From Schistocephalus solidus (Eukaryota > Platyhelminthes > Cestoda > Diphyllobothriidea > Diphyllobothriidae): a stretch of DNA of 64,000 nt. A model generated the notes under the pieces. The model had not been told where the DNA came from, did not search any database, and worked only from the letters and a program-made list of their open reading frames with translations. Within the stretch, counting starts at the first letter, position 1, and each line of letters starts with the position of its first letter. Below, piece by piece: positions 22,641-32,892 of this stretch. A program made the position numbers and the translations under genes. The stretch is from NCBI GenBank assembly GCA_017591395.1, contig WEDG01001007.1:408504-472503 (forward strand), written 5' to 3'.

Positions 22641-25120
22641 TTGCTCAAAAATACATTTTCTATGTGTAAGAGCGCAGATTCCATTGCAGCCATTTAAGTG
22701 TTCAGTGTATAGTTTTGAATTCCTCTCTTCATGATCAGACAGCAGAATAGCGCTTTTAAATGTTTCTTACCTTTTCAAATGTCAACCTCATTGGCTGGAA
22801 AATCTATGTGACAGTGGGGGCCATAGACAGCTGTGGGATTCTAGTCCAACATTGTTGCACGTGGTATGCCTCAACCGAAATAACCATAGTTGCTCAAGTG
22901 CACCTAGTTGCGTGTGCTCAAGATAGATAAATGTCTCAATTTCTAAATTAATAGAAATACGGCAGCCACCTAGAGAGCTGCAAAGCACTGGGCATGAAGT
23001 ACACCTTTAACCTTGAACTATCTGTCGTCCCATTTTGGGTTTGGGACAGCATGCGATCGCATATACCCACCTTTTCGTGATGCTACCACAGAATATTATG
23101 GTTGAACGTATTATTATGATAATTTAAAACTCGCAAATGACCGTTAAAATATCGATTCTATCATAATGAACTGCACTAATGAAACCAAGCTGACATCGAT
23201 TGCGCTTCGCAAGTTTGTGGACCTGTTTGCAGAAAGTGGGACTACCTTCTATTGAAGTGGCGCGAAGGTTAATCGGAAAACCATTAATGTGAACTACTTT
23301 GTTTTATACGAAACAAACCTCCCAAAACCGTATGATAGCAGCGAGAAAGGGCTGCGGCCCTACTGAGAACGAAGTCAATCAGGTGACATAATAGGGTGAC
23401 TTACATCAACGCACATTTCTGACAGTTGCGGATGATCACCGTTCATATTTAAATAGCAAACATCGACATAGAAAACGTATGTCCACGCTTTAATATATTC
23501 GTCAATCCCATTCCGTATGTTAACGCTTGTGAAATGTTGACTCCCATTTATAGTAAATTAAATGCTATTTCACGTCTCTATTGTCTGAATAGACTAGGAC
23601 TTCTGTCCAGTTTTAACGCAATGCAGTTAATTGAGAACTGCCAGCAAAAGAACATTTTCCCTAAAAACCAGAATGTTTTTGCTGGCGTGGACATACCGGC
23701 GTTTTTTATTACTGCTGATCACATCTAATGCCTCAGAGGGTTCCAAAATGATATTAAGTAAGTAAATAGTATCAACATTTTGCAAAAAACAGCAGGTGTA
23801 AGTAGACCATATTTTTACGAATCCAGTTCACTGGTTCAGTGTATGTTAAGGCATTTATTCACATATGTTAGAGTGTCTATTTGGCAAATATCAGAACGGT
23901 AACATTTTCCATCTTTTCTGCGAAACAGAAAGATAAAATGATGCAGTATAAAGAGTTCATCTTAAATGTTTTATTTAAGATGTTCATGTTACGTGTTATG
24001 GGGACATTTTTTAGCTTGCTTTTGATCAAGGAACATAATAGGAACATATTGTCAACAAATTCGAAATAAATGATAGCAAATTACCACTGTTGGATCACTG
24101 TTATATGACTTTATTGGGTGACTTACAGCAACGCAAAACTCTGTCAGTTGCGAACGATCACCGTTCATATTTAAAAGCACACATCTAACTAGTAGAAGAG
24201 GTTCCAACCGAAGTATGCACACACTTCAATATATTCGTCAATCACATTCTGCATGTTAACGCTTGTGAAATGTCAACCCTCACCTTAAGTAATTCAAATG
24301 GTATAAGAGGTGTCTATTTTTTCAAAAGCATAGGAATCCTATCCACTTTGAACGCAATGCAGTAAATTAACAACTGCCATTAAAACAACATCTTCCAAAA
24401 GAACGAGAATGTTTAGGTTTGCATGAAAACACCGGCTAATAAAATTACTGTTGATATGACTACGGAGCTTGCGAACCGCCATCTGTAACATGACCATACC
24501 GATCTGTACATGTCATTGTAAGAACATTTGAGGAGAAAAAGATTATGTGGGCTTACGGTGATCATGATTCCAAAGACATGCAACTGTCATCACACGAATG
24601 TAGTCCTAGTTTTCGTGAGAAAGAGGAAAAGAGGGAGTGTTATGGATGTCACGAAAATCTTCCATCCCTAAAAAATGATTCACACGCATGTCACCGGCCC
24701 TGAGCCCTTCGCTCTGTGCAACCAGCCGTGGACGTCCTCGGCATCGACAGTCCAATTGCCAGGTAAATAGTTTCTAATATTTCCAATTCGTCTGCCTTTT
24801 TATCTCAACTAGTTATATAACTAATAGCGTGTTCAAAGATGTCACGCTCCCGCTTACCTAATGAAACTGAATTGAACCAAAAACCAAACATTTAAAAACA
24901 GACCAAAGGCTATACTAACTTAATATAAGAGGAATACATTTCAAAGACATGGTACAATATGTTTTACACCGCGTTATTTTACTTCTCAGAATGGTCTCAG
25001 TTTTAAACTTATGGAAAGTTTGTAGTATTACCTATATTGAGATATTTTACCTTGGACTAGCGAAAGTAACGCTGATAAGAGCAGTCGAAAATGAGTCAAT
25101 TTAGCATAAGCAAAATACTT
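22641..25120 (-). repeat. Repeat X, duplicated b and arm segments
   Basis: The b segment recurs at 22670-23110 directly after the first (21590-22230), followed by arm sequence at 23390-23730, a partial arm at 23830-24090 and again arm sequence at 24090-24440. Sequence 24450-25115 is the outer arm also seen, inverted, at 11540-12350. The block is therefore a locally duplicated, mosaic end of X. The ORFs at 23534-23728 and 23881-24069 fall in these arms and are not shared as coding frames. Confidence 0.65.
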
Positions 25121-25690
25121 GTCTACGGTAATACCTATCCCTACAACATGCGCCAACCAAGGCTCGAACCTCGCCTTGTTGCTAAGACTAACGTAGTCTG
25201 CACGAACCCAGTCCAAGTTGGAACAATAAAAAATGTATTAATCATCTATGTAAATCTTGCACGAGATTATGCATGGCCCAGTATATTAGAGAGCCCCACA
25301 TCTGCCTAGTGACCATGAAGTATCAATCGTATTGACGGGGAGAAACGCGAGACATATAAATCAACATCTTTCAAATATATCGTAATCATGAGCACCTAAT
25401 AAAATGGACAGATTTATCGGCTCGGGAATTTCATTTTAATCCGTACATGAATCCTTTTGGAAATGTCAGGAAATATAGAACAATGTTTTGAGACCAAAAA
25501 TGACATTAATGTGAATCATAAACAAGGAGGTTATTTTGGGCTGAAGGGACCAATGCTCCACAGTAACGATTTTATTTTCGAAATGAACACTATATATAAA
25601 TGTATTGAAATACAGGCATCCCAAGTTATTCAAAAAGGAAAGACGAAATTATTTGGGAAATATGAAACTTTACTGCGTAACGTTTGAGAC
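25121..25690. other. Unassigned; possible tRNA-derived SINE on the minus strand
   Basis: On the minus strand 25161-25170 reads GGTTCGAGCC, a perfect Pol III B box. An A box at the expected distance (about 25195-25215) is only weak. A plus-strand 76-codon frame (25457-25687) contains NVNHKQGGYFGLKGP and is not recognised; I see no splice context or repeat copy for it. Treat both as open questions. Confidence 0.3.
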
Positions 25691-27065
25691 TGGTCACTTA
25701 GCTCGTCAACAAACTGCGGTTCTGTACAGGAACGATTAATTAATTAACCTCGTTATGTGGTCATGCAAAATGCGAACCAGTACGCGTTGAGTGAATTTTG
25801 TCATCATGTCATGTTTGATTCTGTGCGTTTGAATTTGTCCTAAACGATTTAGTATGCGGCATCTAAAACGATATGCCGGTTGATGCATGCCTCATCTGAG
25901 TGCATTGCTTCCGGGAATTCACTGCCTTTTCTGGTTGGGCAGGTGCCAACAATCCGTGGTTTCTCCCATGCAAATGTATGCCCTGTTTCGAGTGTATGCA
26001 TGGCCACTTGGAATAAATGGTCTCGTCTTCTATCCGCTAACTGATGTTAGTGTAGGAGAGTTGAGACAGATTTCAGTCTGCCCACAATAAACAGCATTAC
26101 AACTAGAACATTGGATTTTGTAGACAACACCATTTTTATCAAGGTAACTAACTCTGTCCTTAGGGTGTACAAGCTGTGAACGTAAAATAGATGTAGGGTG
26201 GTGCGCTACTTGTATTTCGTGTTTTCTTAGCTGTCTTTCAACAATCTTTGAAACGATTATAATGTATGGTAGAGTTCACCAGGTCATTGTTTTTGGTGCA
26301 TGGGTGGCCGTGTTGTTTGAAATACCTTTCTTTTTGGATTCTTGCCGCTTCAGGCGTTGATGCACGATGTCACGCGGTATCCATTTTTAGAGAACAAGTT
26401 AAAGAGGTATTTCATTTCTGCTCAAAAACTTTCTTCATTAGAGCAATGTGTTTGTGCTCGATTAAGAAAACTGACAACAGAACTCTTTGCTATAGATACG
26501 ATGATTAATCTTTTAGTGTAGGATAACCTAAGAATATGTTTCTTGCGGTTACCTGAGGTGTGGAGTGATCCATCAGTTTTCCGATGTACAAGGACATCCA
26601 CAAATTTTAGTTGGCAATCAGCTTCCATTTCGAACATGAATTCAATTCCTGAAAAGGTGGAGTTTAGATTTTTGTGGAGCAGGTCCAGCAATTCTTTCTT
26701 GATGATGACAAATATATCATCGACGTATCACAGCCACAATTTTGGTTAAACACTAGGGAGAGCTATCGGTTCCAATATCTGCATTGCAGCTTCGGTCAGG
26801 AAGGCGGATATGGGTGACCCCATAGGGGCCCAGTTCATTTGTTGATAGCATTGGCCGGATACGGAAAAGTTGGTTTTTTACACAAAGGTCTAGGAGTTGG
26901 AGTAAAACATCGCCCGTACATCAGTGACGTAGGCCTGGAATAGTTCTTCGGTGCATGATCTCGCTAAATCAAGAGGGATCGAGGTGAAGAGCGAGACCAA
27001 ACGCAATGAAACCATTACCTCGTGTGTAACTGTGATTCCCTTTAATTTTTCTAGAAAACTTTTAT
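25691..27065 (-). mobile_element. Penelope-like element (RT + GIY-YIG), 5' truncated
   Basis: Penelope-like elements encode an RT fused to a GIY-YIG nuclease. Read right to left: LVSLFTSIPLDLARS, APMGSPISAFLTEAAMQ, YVDDIFVIIKKELLDLL with catalytic YVDD coded at 26716-26727, and QLKFVDVLVHRKTDGSLH. In another frame, near 26135-26060, VVYKIQCSSCNAVYCGQT is the GIY-YIG start. Further left come HTLETGHTFAW and EAMHSDEACINRHI-like codons (26000-25870). Stops and frameshifts occur throughout and the N-terminal half of the RT is missing. Confidence 0.85.
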
Positions 27066-27408
27066 TTTGTTACTAATACTGTTTTTGCTCCTACAAAACA
27101 TAACCATCATTACTACATGTCAAGTTCGACTTTCAACCACTATTATTAGTACTACTATTACTTAAACTGTTACTGCTGCTACAAATTATATTAATTATTA
27201 ATACTACTATAATTACTATTACTAATTCTACTACTACAAAACCTACTATTAATAATACTTATACCACTTATAATACTTACACTATTAAGTTAGCGATGCA
27301 AACTTGCGTGGCATCTACTGCACACCCTCCATCTTCCTCTATCTTTCACCCATGGATAGAAAACATAAGGATAAGTTTTAGCGATGACAGGTGCAGTTAA
27401 TCGAAAAG
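27066..27408 (-). repeat. ACT/ATT-rich segment attached to PLE
   Basis: Low-complexity (ACT/ATT)-rich sequence at 27120-27290, then CCATGGATAGAAAACAT and TTAATCGAAAAG. The same order occurs next to the second PLE at 36336-36695. It appears to be part of the copied unit rather than host DNA. Confidence 0.6.
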
Positions 27409-27573
27409 AGAACTAAACGGGTGCCGCGCGGTTTAAAATTTCTAGCAGCCAGAAGACCGACTTTTATCGAGTCTTTGCACTGAAAAAAACAGTCCACAGA
27501 CATTAATTGGTTAAAATTATCGAATCAATTAATTGAATCTTCCGTCCAGTTGCCTTCGATACCCTCCCAGTTT

Positions 27574-27795
27574 GACCAGGAGAGTTCTCCAAATCGAGCA
27601 CTTTCGGGAATCTTGGCCTATACAACCTAACAGTCCAATGCATTCTCTAACTGTTCTCCAGGGTTTCTGAGGACTTTTATTCGACTAGGACAGCTCTCCA
27701 AATAGAGCAACCTGCTGGAAATCTTGGCCTGGCCTACATAACCTACCAGTCCAATCAAGGCTCTAACTGCTCGTCAGGCTTTCTGAGGAGTATAT
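27574..27795 (+). repeat. Two tandem monomers in the 5' UTR, about 109-116 bases
   Basis: The first unit starts at 27574 and the second at 27683. Both contain AG(T/C)TCTCCAAAT(C/A)GAGCA, GGAATCTTGGCCT-like, ACCTA(A/C)CAGTCCAAT, CTCTAACTG and TTTCTGAGGA. The second has a small GGCCT insertion. Tandem 5' UTR monomers act as promoters in some LINEs; whether they do here is inference. Confidence 0.7.
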
Positions 27796-28049
27796 ACAAA
27801 ACAGGCTGAGTCGTTTCATATCCATATTCTGTCCAACTGATTGTGAAATTTATATCGAGTAACTCGTTATTAAAAATACTTTAAACAACTTCCACTAGCA
27901 GACGTTGTTAAGAACGTTCGAGGCATTTCATTAATTTGCAAAAAAGACGGAGTAGATAATTTATATACTGCTAGTGTTAAAACCGCTGGTAGTGTAAACC
28001 ATTAGCTAGCCACCGTAAATTCTTATGTCACCACACAAGAATTCAAAAA

Positions 28050-28135
28050 GTCATGTCGCAAGCCAGAATTGAACACGCAACCAACAACGTGACGGTGACG
28101 CTCGGTAACCACTCGACCACCTCATGACTGTCGCC
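28050..28135 (-). other. tRNA-like sequence, antisense in element F 5' UTR
   Basis: On the minus strand, A box TGGTCGAGTGGTTACCGAG (28103-28121) and a decayed B box near 28060-28072. It corresponds to the better preserved copy at 18543-18620 and again reads away from ORF1, which starts immediately to the right. Confidence 0.55.
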
Positions 28136-28137
28136 GG

Positions 28138-29110
28138 TGCACTCTATTGACGACTGCCATTTGTGGAGGCTGCCAGAAACTGTCCATCAAGCTTAACCAG
28201 ATTCAAAATGAGATAAGGCAAATAAAATCTGTGCTAAAATGCACCTCTAAAGCAGTAGATGCCACTCAGAAGTCCACTGAGCGACTTACCAGGAGTAAAA
28301 CCATTGAAACGCGTTCAAAGTGTATCCCAACAACAACGTCGACAGCTTCTACGGCTACCGAACAACAAGTACCAATGGCGCAGGACACAAACAGTCCGCC
28401 TAAAACAAAAAAAAACCGTCTAAAACGCAAAACTGACACCAAGAAGGAAAAAGCCAATGGACAACCGAATTCGAGAGATTCCTCAAAAAAGCGCGAACAT
28501 GGGGCTTTGACCACTGCCTTGGTCTCAACAGGAAATACTGAGATTCTCACACCAAGCAAAAGCAGTGGAATTGATTCCTCAACCGAAACTACCACCTGAG
28601 ATTCAAAATCGTTGAACCCGTGGAATTCGCCGAAACCCAAAAACCCGATCAAATCCAACACATAGCCAATCAGCATCCGCTCAATCGTCACCAGTGCGCA
28701 ACGGGGAACCTTCCCACAGGGAAGTGGAAGACAGCGTCGTAGGTACAAAAAAATTCCACAGACAGAAAATAAAGTACTAATAATACAGGGACTACCTGAA
28801 TCAACAGCTACGAATCCCGTAGGCCGATATTCAGAAGACATGAACCACTTTCATAAACTCCTGAACAATATGCTGGAACCTAATACATCTATTGAACTAG
28901 AAAAAGCCTTCCCCCTTGGAAAACGGCCTGAAATCCAATCTGCATCAATATGCCCTAGGCCTCTGAAAGTGTTCTTGACCAGTAGCCAAGAAGCCAGTCT
29001 TATTCTGTCTAGGCGCTTTATGTTAAAAAACTCAAACCCTGGACCTTTTTTTAACAGGACTTCTCACCTGCGGAGAGGAACAAACGCCATCAACATGTCA
29101 TCGAAATAAG
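28138..29110 (+). pseudogene. Element F ORF1: CGGCQ coiled coil, linker, RRM-like domain
   Basis: ORF1 packages element RNA. The first frame (28147-28599) shows TAICGGCQKLSIKLNQIQ, NEIRQIKSVLK and STERLTRSK, then a basic, Ser/Thr/Lys-rich linker (PKTKKNRLKRKTDTKKEKA). The second frame, from about 28770, shows VLIIQGLPEST, RYSEDMNHFHKLLNNML, IELEKAFPLGKRP, PRPLKVFLTSSQEAS and LILSRRFMLKNSNPG, the RRM-like domain. A frame break lies near 28600-28760. The last frame ends at 29108, while related copies continue towards NLLIYNNQV at about 29150. The large antisense frame over this region is a shadow. Confidence 0.75.
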
Positions 29111-29588
29111 ACGGCGGCTCAATGAGGGGGAAACAAATTTGCTTATTTACAACAACCAAGTGATCCATCGTCCATTTTTCTCCCCGTGGAGAGGCCCGTT
29201 CCGGATTACCACGCAGTTGGCCCAGTAAACAGGGTCTCGCGCCCGACTGTTTTTCAGTTCAGTTCAGTTTTATTAATGGAAATAATGGTGAAGCCTTTGA
29301 GCTCCCTATTGATGTCAATGACACTGTAAATTAAAAAAAGGCTGACATATAATGGGTTATCTCCCAGACACACTGCAGGGCATCGGACAAATAATTATAA
29401 AATAACGTTACTCAAAAATAGGGAGAAGTATGTTATATGACCCGGAAATTGTGGAAGGGAATATGTTTCAGGAAATGTGTTTGGTTCGGATGTAGTGGTG
29501 GTACTTATGGCTGTACTGGTGAAACTTCCACTTAAAAGTGTCAACCGATGGGTACATGATTATGTCGGCAGGCAGAGCTTTTCAGGCC

Positions 29589-31283
29589 TTAATCACTCTG
29601 TTGTTGAAAGAAGAACCTTCTTGTGTCGAGTCTTGAACCTGACACACGTAGTTTAATGGGATGTCCTCGCAAAGTAGTGGTAGTGGCCAGCTCAAAGAAG
29701 TCGCCAGATGCAAGGCAACAATCCTGACGCCATAGCATTCGAAAGGCTTGTATTAGGTCACCGCGTAGCTGTCTAAAGCACAGAGGAAACAGATCAAGAT
29801 TAGACAATCGTGTCTCGTAAGGTAGGCAGCTTTGACCTTGAACAAGCTTGGTTGCACGTCTTTGGACATTCTGAAGGGTGTTGTGGTCTTTGAAAGATCA
29901 CGGTCTCCAGGCTTGTATGGCAAATTCCAATTTTGGTCGCACGAACATCCCGAAAACCTTATGAAAGAACTCTTTGTCGAACTTTGCCAACGCTTGCTTA
30001 ATTAGATACAAGCTTAACATGGCAGATTTTGCTACTTTTGAGCAATGGAAAGATTGCTTCAGTGTGGGCGTGATCCATACACCACGATCTTTCTGAGCAT
30101 CTACCTCTGGTAGCAGTGTGTCATCCAGATATTAAATTCTATGGTGCCCGGAGCTGGTTCTGCCGAATCGCAGAATATTGCACTTGGTAGCATTGAATTG
30201 GAGGAGCCAGTTGTGCGACCATTCCTCGAGTCGATGCAAGTTCGCCTGTATATTTTCTTTATCAGCTGCGTTGTGGATGACCTTCCAAAGCTTTATGTTG
30301 TCAGCAAACATGGCGGTGTCACAGTCAAAGCCAGTTACGCAGTCATAAAAATAATATAAGGAAGACGATAGGGCCAAGGACGGAGCCCTGAGGAACCCCA
30401 CTCACAACTGCCACCTCCGCCGATTGTTGATCACCAAGACGGACAATCTGAGATCGCCCAATCAAGAAGTTTTCGATCCATTTCAAAAGCTTTTCCATTA
30501 CCCCAATACGGTTGAGTTTGTATAGGAGACGTTGTTGAGGCACGCTATCAAAGGCCTTCTTGAAGTCTATGTAGACTGCGTGCACTACATTTCCTTCATC
30601 GATCGCTCGGGTCCATCGTTCCAGACAGTAGAGCAAATTATTTTAACACGACCTTCCTCTGCGGAATACGTGCTGCACTTCAAAGAGAAGACGATGCCGC
30701 TCCAGAAATTGCATTAGTTCACGTTTGATTATTCGCTCCATAATCTTGCAACATATGAAGGTGAGACTTACCGGCCTGTATTTATTTTCGGATGCCCGGC
30801 TTCCAGTTTTGTGTATCGGGGAAATCCACGCGGTTTTCCAATCGGGTGGCAATCTGCCTGCAGCAAGGGAGGCTTGGAAGAGTAGACACAAAGGTGCTGC
30901 CAACTCTTCGGCCAACTACTTCAAAAACTTTGCCGGTATTACAGTAGGACCTTGCGATTTGGTTTCGTCCAGCTTTAGTAGTTCCTGCAGAACAATAGGT
31001 TATGTTATGACCACGAAGTCAATTGTCGGGATCTCTTTCCCACTAACATTATCAGCGGTTAGATTGGCTTCTCTCGTAAAAACCGACTGAAAGAACTCAG
31101 ATGGATGCTAAGCCTTTTCCTCGTCCATGCAAAGTTCGAAATCTTCATCCGTTTTTAACAAAGGGATGGGGTTTTTATTTCGAGTGCACTGCCTAATGTA
31201 GTTGCAGAAGAGCTTTGGGTTTTCTGCTGCATGGTTTATCAAGTTACTCTCAAAACTTTCACGGGCTTTATAAAATAGGCCTT
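29589..31283 (-). pseudogene. Element G reverse transcriptase
   Basis: Right to left: FYKARESFESNLINHAAENP (31290 to 31220), NPIPLLKTDEDFELCMDEE, FFQSVFTREANL, then MAEELAAPLCLLFQASLAAG, ENKYRPVSLTFICCKIMER, VFRRGRSC, LLYCLERWTRAIDEGN, YIDFKKAFDSVPQQRLLYK and VVSGVPQGSVLGP. The catalytic block reads MFADNIKLWKVIH at about 30290-30312, so FADD has become FADN. The tail [19 protein letters not shown] lies near 29800. It is the best preserved RT in the window but has several frame breaks. Confidence 0.8.
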
Positions 31284-31667
31284 TTACCCTGTTCCTCTGG
31301 TGAGCCAGATGACTTCAGTTTCACACGCGAGCTTTTCCTTTTTTTCTAACGCGAGCAGGCCATATCTGACATAAGTCAGCACACCCCCACCATGACGTCC
31401 CGTTCTATCCTTTCTGAATAACTGAAAGCCGGGGATGGCAACTTCACGATCGTCCACCTTCGCGGTCAGCCACGTTTCAGTTATGGTGATTATATCTGGT
31501 GAAGTTTGGCGCACGTATACCTTAAGCTCGTCTAATTTAGGGAGTAGGCTTTGGACATTGGTATATAAACATTTTAGTTTATTTGTGTGTTTTAAGCCGG
31601 CCATGTCGCTGCCTTCTTCAATTGAGGCAGCTGGACCGACATTCGCACAGGATGAGTCCATATTCAA
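31284..31667 (-). pseudogene. Element G endonuclease, N-terminal half only
   Basis: Contains KCLYTNVQSLLPKLDELKVY, TITETWLTAKVDDREVAIPG, QLFRKDRTGRHGGGVLTYVR and ETEVIWL, then runs straight into the EN-RT linker. The GDFNAP and SDH blocks are absent, so an internal deletion has removed the second half of the nuclease. Upstream, SIEEGSDMAGLKHTNK joins the end of ORF1. Confidence 0.8.
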
Positions 31668-31709
31668 GACACTGCATATTTCCGCAGTAGAACTGGATTT
31701 TGTGTAGAT

Positions 31710-32830
31710 TATTGCATTGGATTATTTGCTCGACCGTGAGACTTTTGTCAGAATGATGGGCGTCCTCAACGGAAAGGGGTTTCTGTTTCGAACAATCACT
31801 CCATTCCTTATAACAAGTCCCTTCTCTCCCTATTTTTCTAAATTCTCAAATTTTGCTTTAAGCGCCCTCCCTTTCATTCTCTCTTGTACGGAGTATTCCG
31901 GTTGAAAAAAATATCTCTGTGACCGGGGACTCCTCCTGCTGTTCGCTCGATTATAAGGTGTCTCTGAAGTTTGTTTTCCAAAATTACCTTTAAAGGCCAT
32001 GATTTATTTCTTAGAAAGTTTGTTATCTTAACTATTTAGTCGGAAAAGTTTCAAAACCCTAATCTTTTCATCCTCTCTTATTATATCACTCAAACACTCT
32101 TGTAAGGCCATGATATCATCATTTATTCTACACCTGGAGGTTTCGTTGGTTGATTCACGAAGCCCATGGACGATTATGCATTGTGACCTGTACACAGCAC
32201 CTCTATCCAGTGGGTTCTGTTGAATAATTTGCCTGGCTGATGCTGGGGCTTCCCCAATACTGGCTTCAACGTCTTTGGCTTGGGGAGGTATTACCGCTAT
32301 GTGTCCACTTTGTATCATCTTTCGGTGGACAACAGCTCCTCTATATTTGCCTCTGATGAAGTACACGTGGCTTGGAGACTATTTTCGTTAATCGTTATCT
32401 GTTGTGTTTCGTTAAGCTCGTTCATTGTTATATTTTGAACAATTTCATTTTGTACCTTCGATTGCTTTTCTGGTGAGTTTGACATCATTTCCTTCGGAGT
32501 TTTGGTACCCATTCCTGTGGTCCTACATGTCGCCTTTTTTTTTTCTTCTTCAATTTTGCTGGAGGCTCTGCGTCACTATTCTTGACAAGTATCTTAGATA
32601 CCACATTGTATATATTTGAGGATTTGTTGTGTAGGTTGTCTCATGCTCTACTCCGTGTTATCCTATGCGTTGATCCTGGCAATCAATCCTCTGAAACGAG
32701 GGTCTGTTGTATAAAATTCTTCATAATCCTGATTTCTTCCTCGGGTTGATTTAACTTGGAGGCTAGCGTTTGACAACCGCCACAATTGTTTTCCTCGTAC
32801 TTTGGCTATAAGCAATTTATAAGGCTTTTA
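31710..32830 (-). pseudogene. Element G ORF1
   Basis: Right to left: NNCGGCQTLASKLNQPEEEI and IRIMKNFIQQTL (32800 to 32700), the family N-terminus. A basic stretch AEPPAKLKKKKKATC lies near 32545. MGTKTPKEMMSNSPEKQSK follows at 32512, then IIVHGLRESTNE and DIIREDEKIRVLKLFRL (32190 to 32040), and PLKVILENKLQRHLII with VPGHRDIFFQPEYSVQER, the RRM-like end (31990 to 31870). The frame changes at least four times. Confidence 0.7.
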
Positions 32831-32845
32831 GAACGCCTCTCTGAG

Positions 32846-32889
32846 CGTACCGCGATGGCGAAGTCGGGAAGGCGTTGGTCTTGTGACTG
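32846..32889 (+). other. tRNA-like A-box remnant at the 5' end of element G
   Basis: GATGGCGAAGTCGGGAAGGC followed by GTTGGTCTTGTGAC resembles the first half of a tRNA, and TGGCGAAGTCGG fits the A-box consensus. The B-box half is missing because the element ends here. As in D and F it lies antisense and just upstream of ORF1. Confidence 0.45.
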
Positions 32890-32892
32890 TTG

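Larger units (their letters stand above)
27409..29251 (+). mobile_element. CR1/jockey-like element F/H, left part (5' UTR + ORF1)
   Basis: Left part of a plus-strand element whose right part is 32893-35437. It contains tandem monomers, a 5' UTR, an antisense tRNA-like sequence and ORF1. It stops at GACTGTT (29245-29251), the same bases that begin the right part. The uninterrupted arrangement is seen in element E at 15713-15735. Sequence 27409-27573 may be further 5' UTR or host DNA. Confidence 0.75.
29252..32892 (-). mobile_element. CR1/jockey-like element G, inserted in F/H
   Basis: Minus-strand element whose 3' end (29252-29275) reads AATAAA then CTGAA repeats on the minus strand, as in element C. 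Contents right to left: remnant antisense tRNA-like sequence, ORF1, N-terminal half of EN, RT and C-terminal domain. GACTGTT occurs on both sides (29245-29251 and 32893-32899), consistent with a 7-base target duplication. The insertion separates ORF1 from ORF2 of the plus-strand host element. Confidence 0.8.

Noticed and set aside
28266..28841. 191-codon minus-strand ORF
   Set aside because: It is the antisense shadow of the element F ORF1, whose plus-strand frames have clear family motifs.
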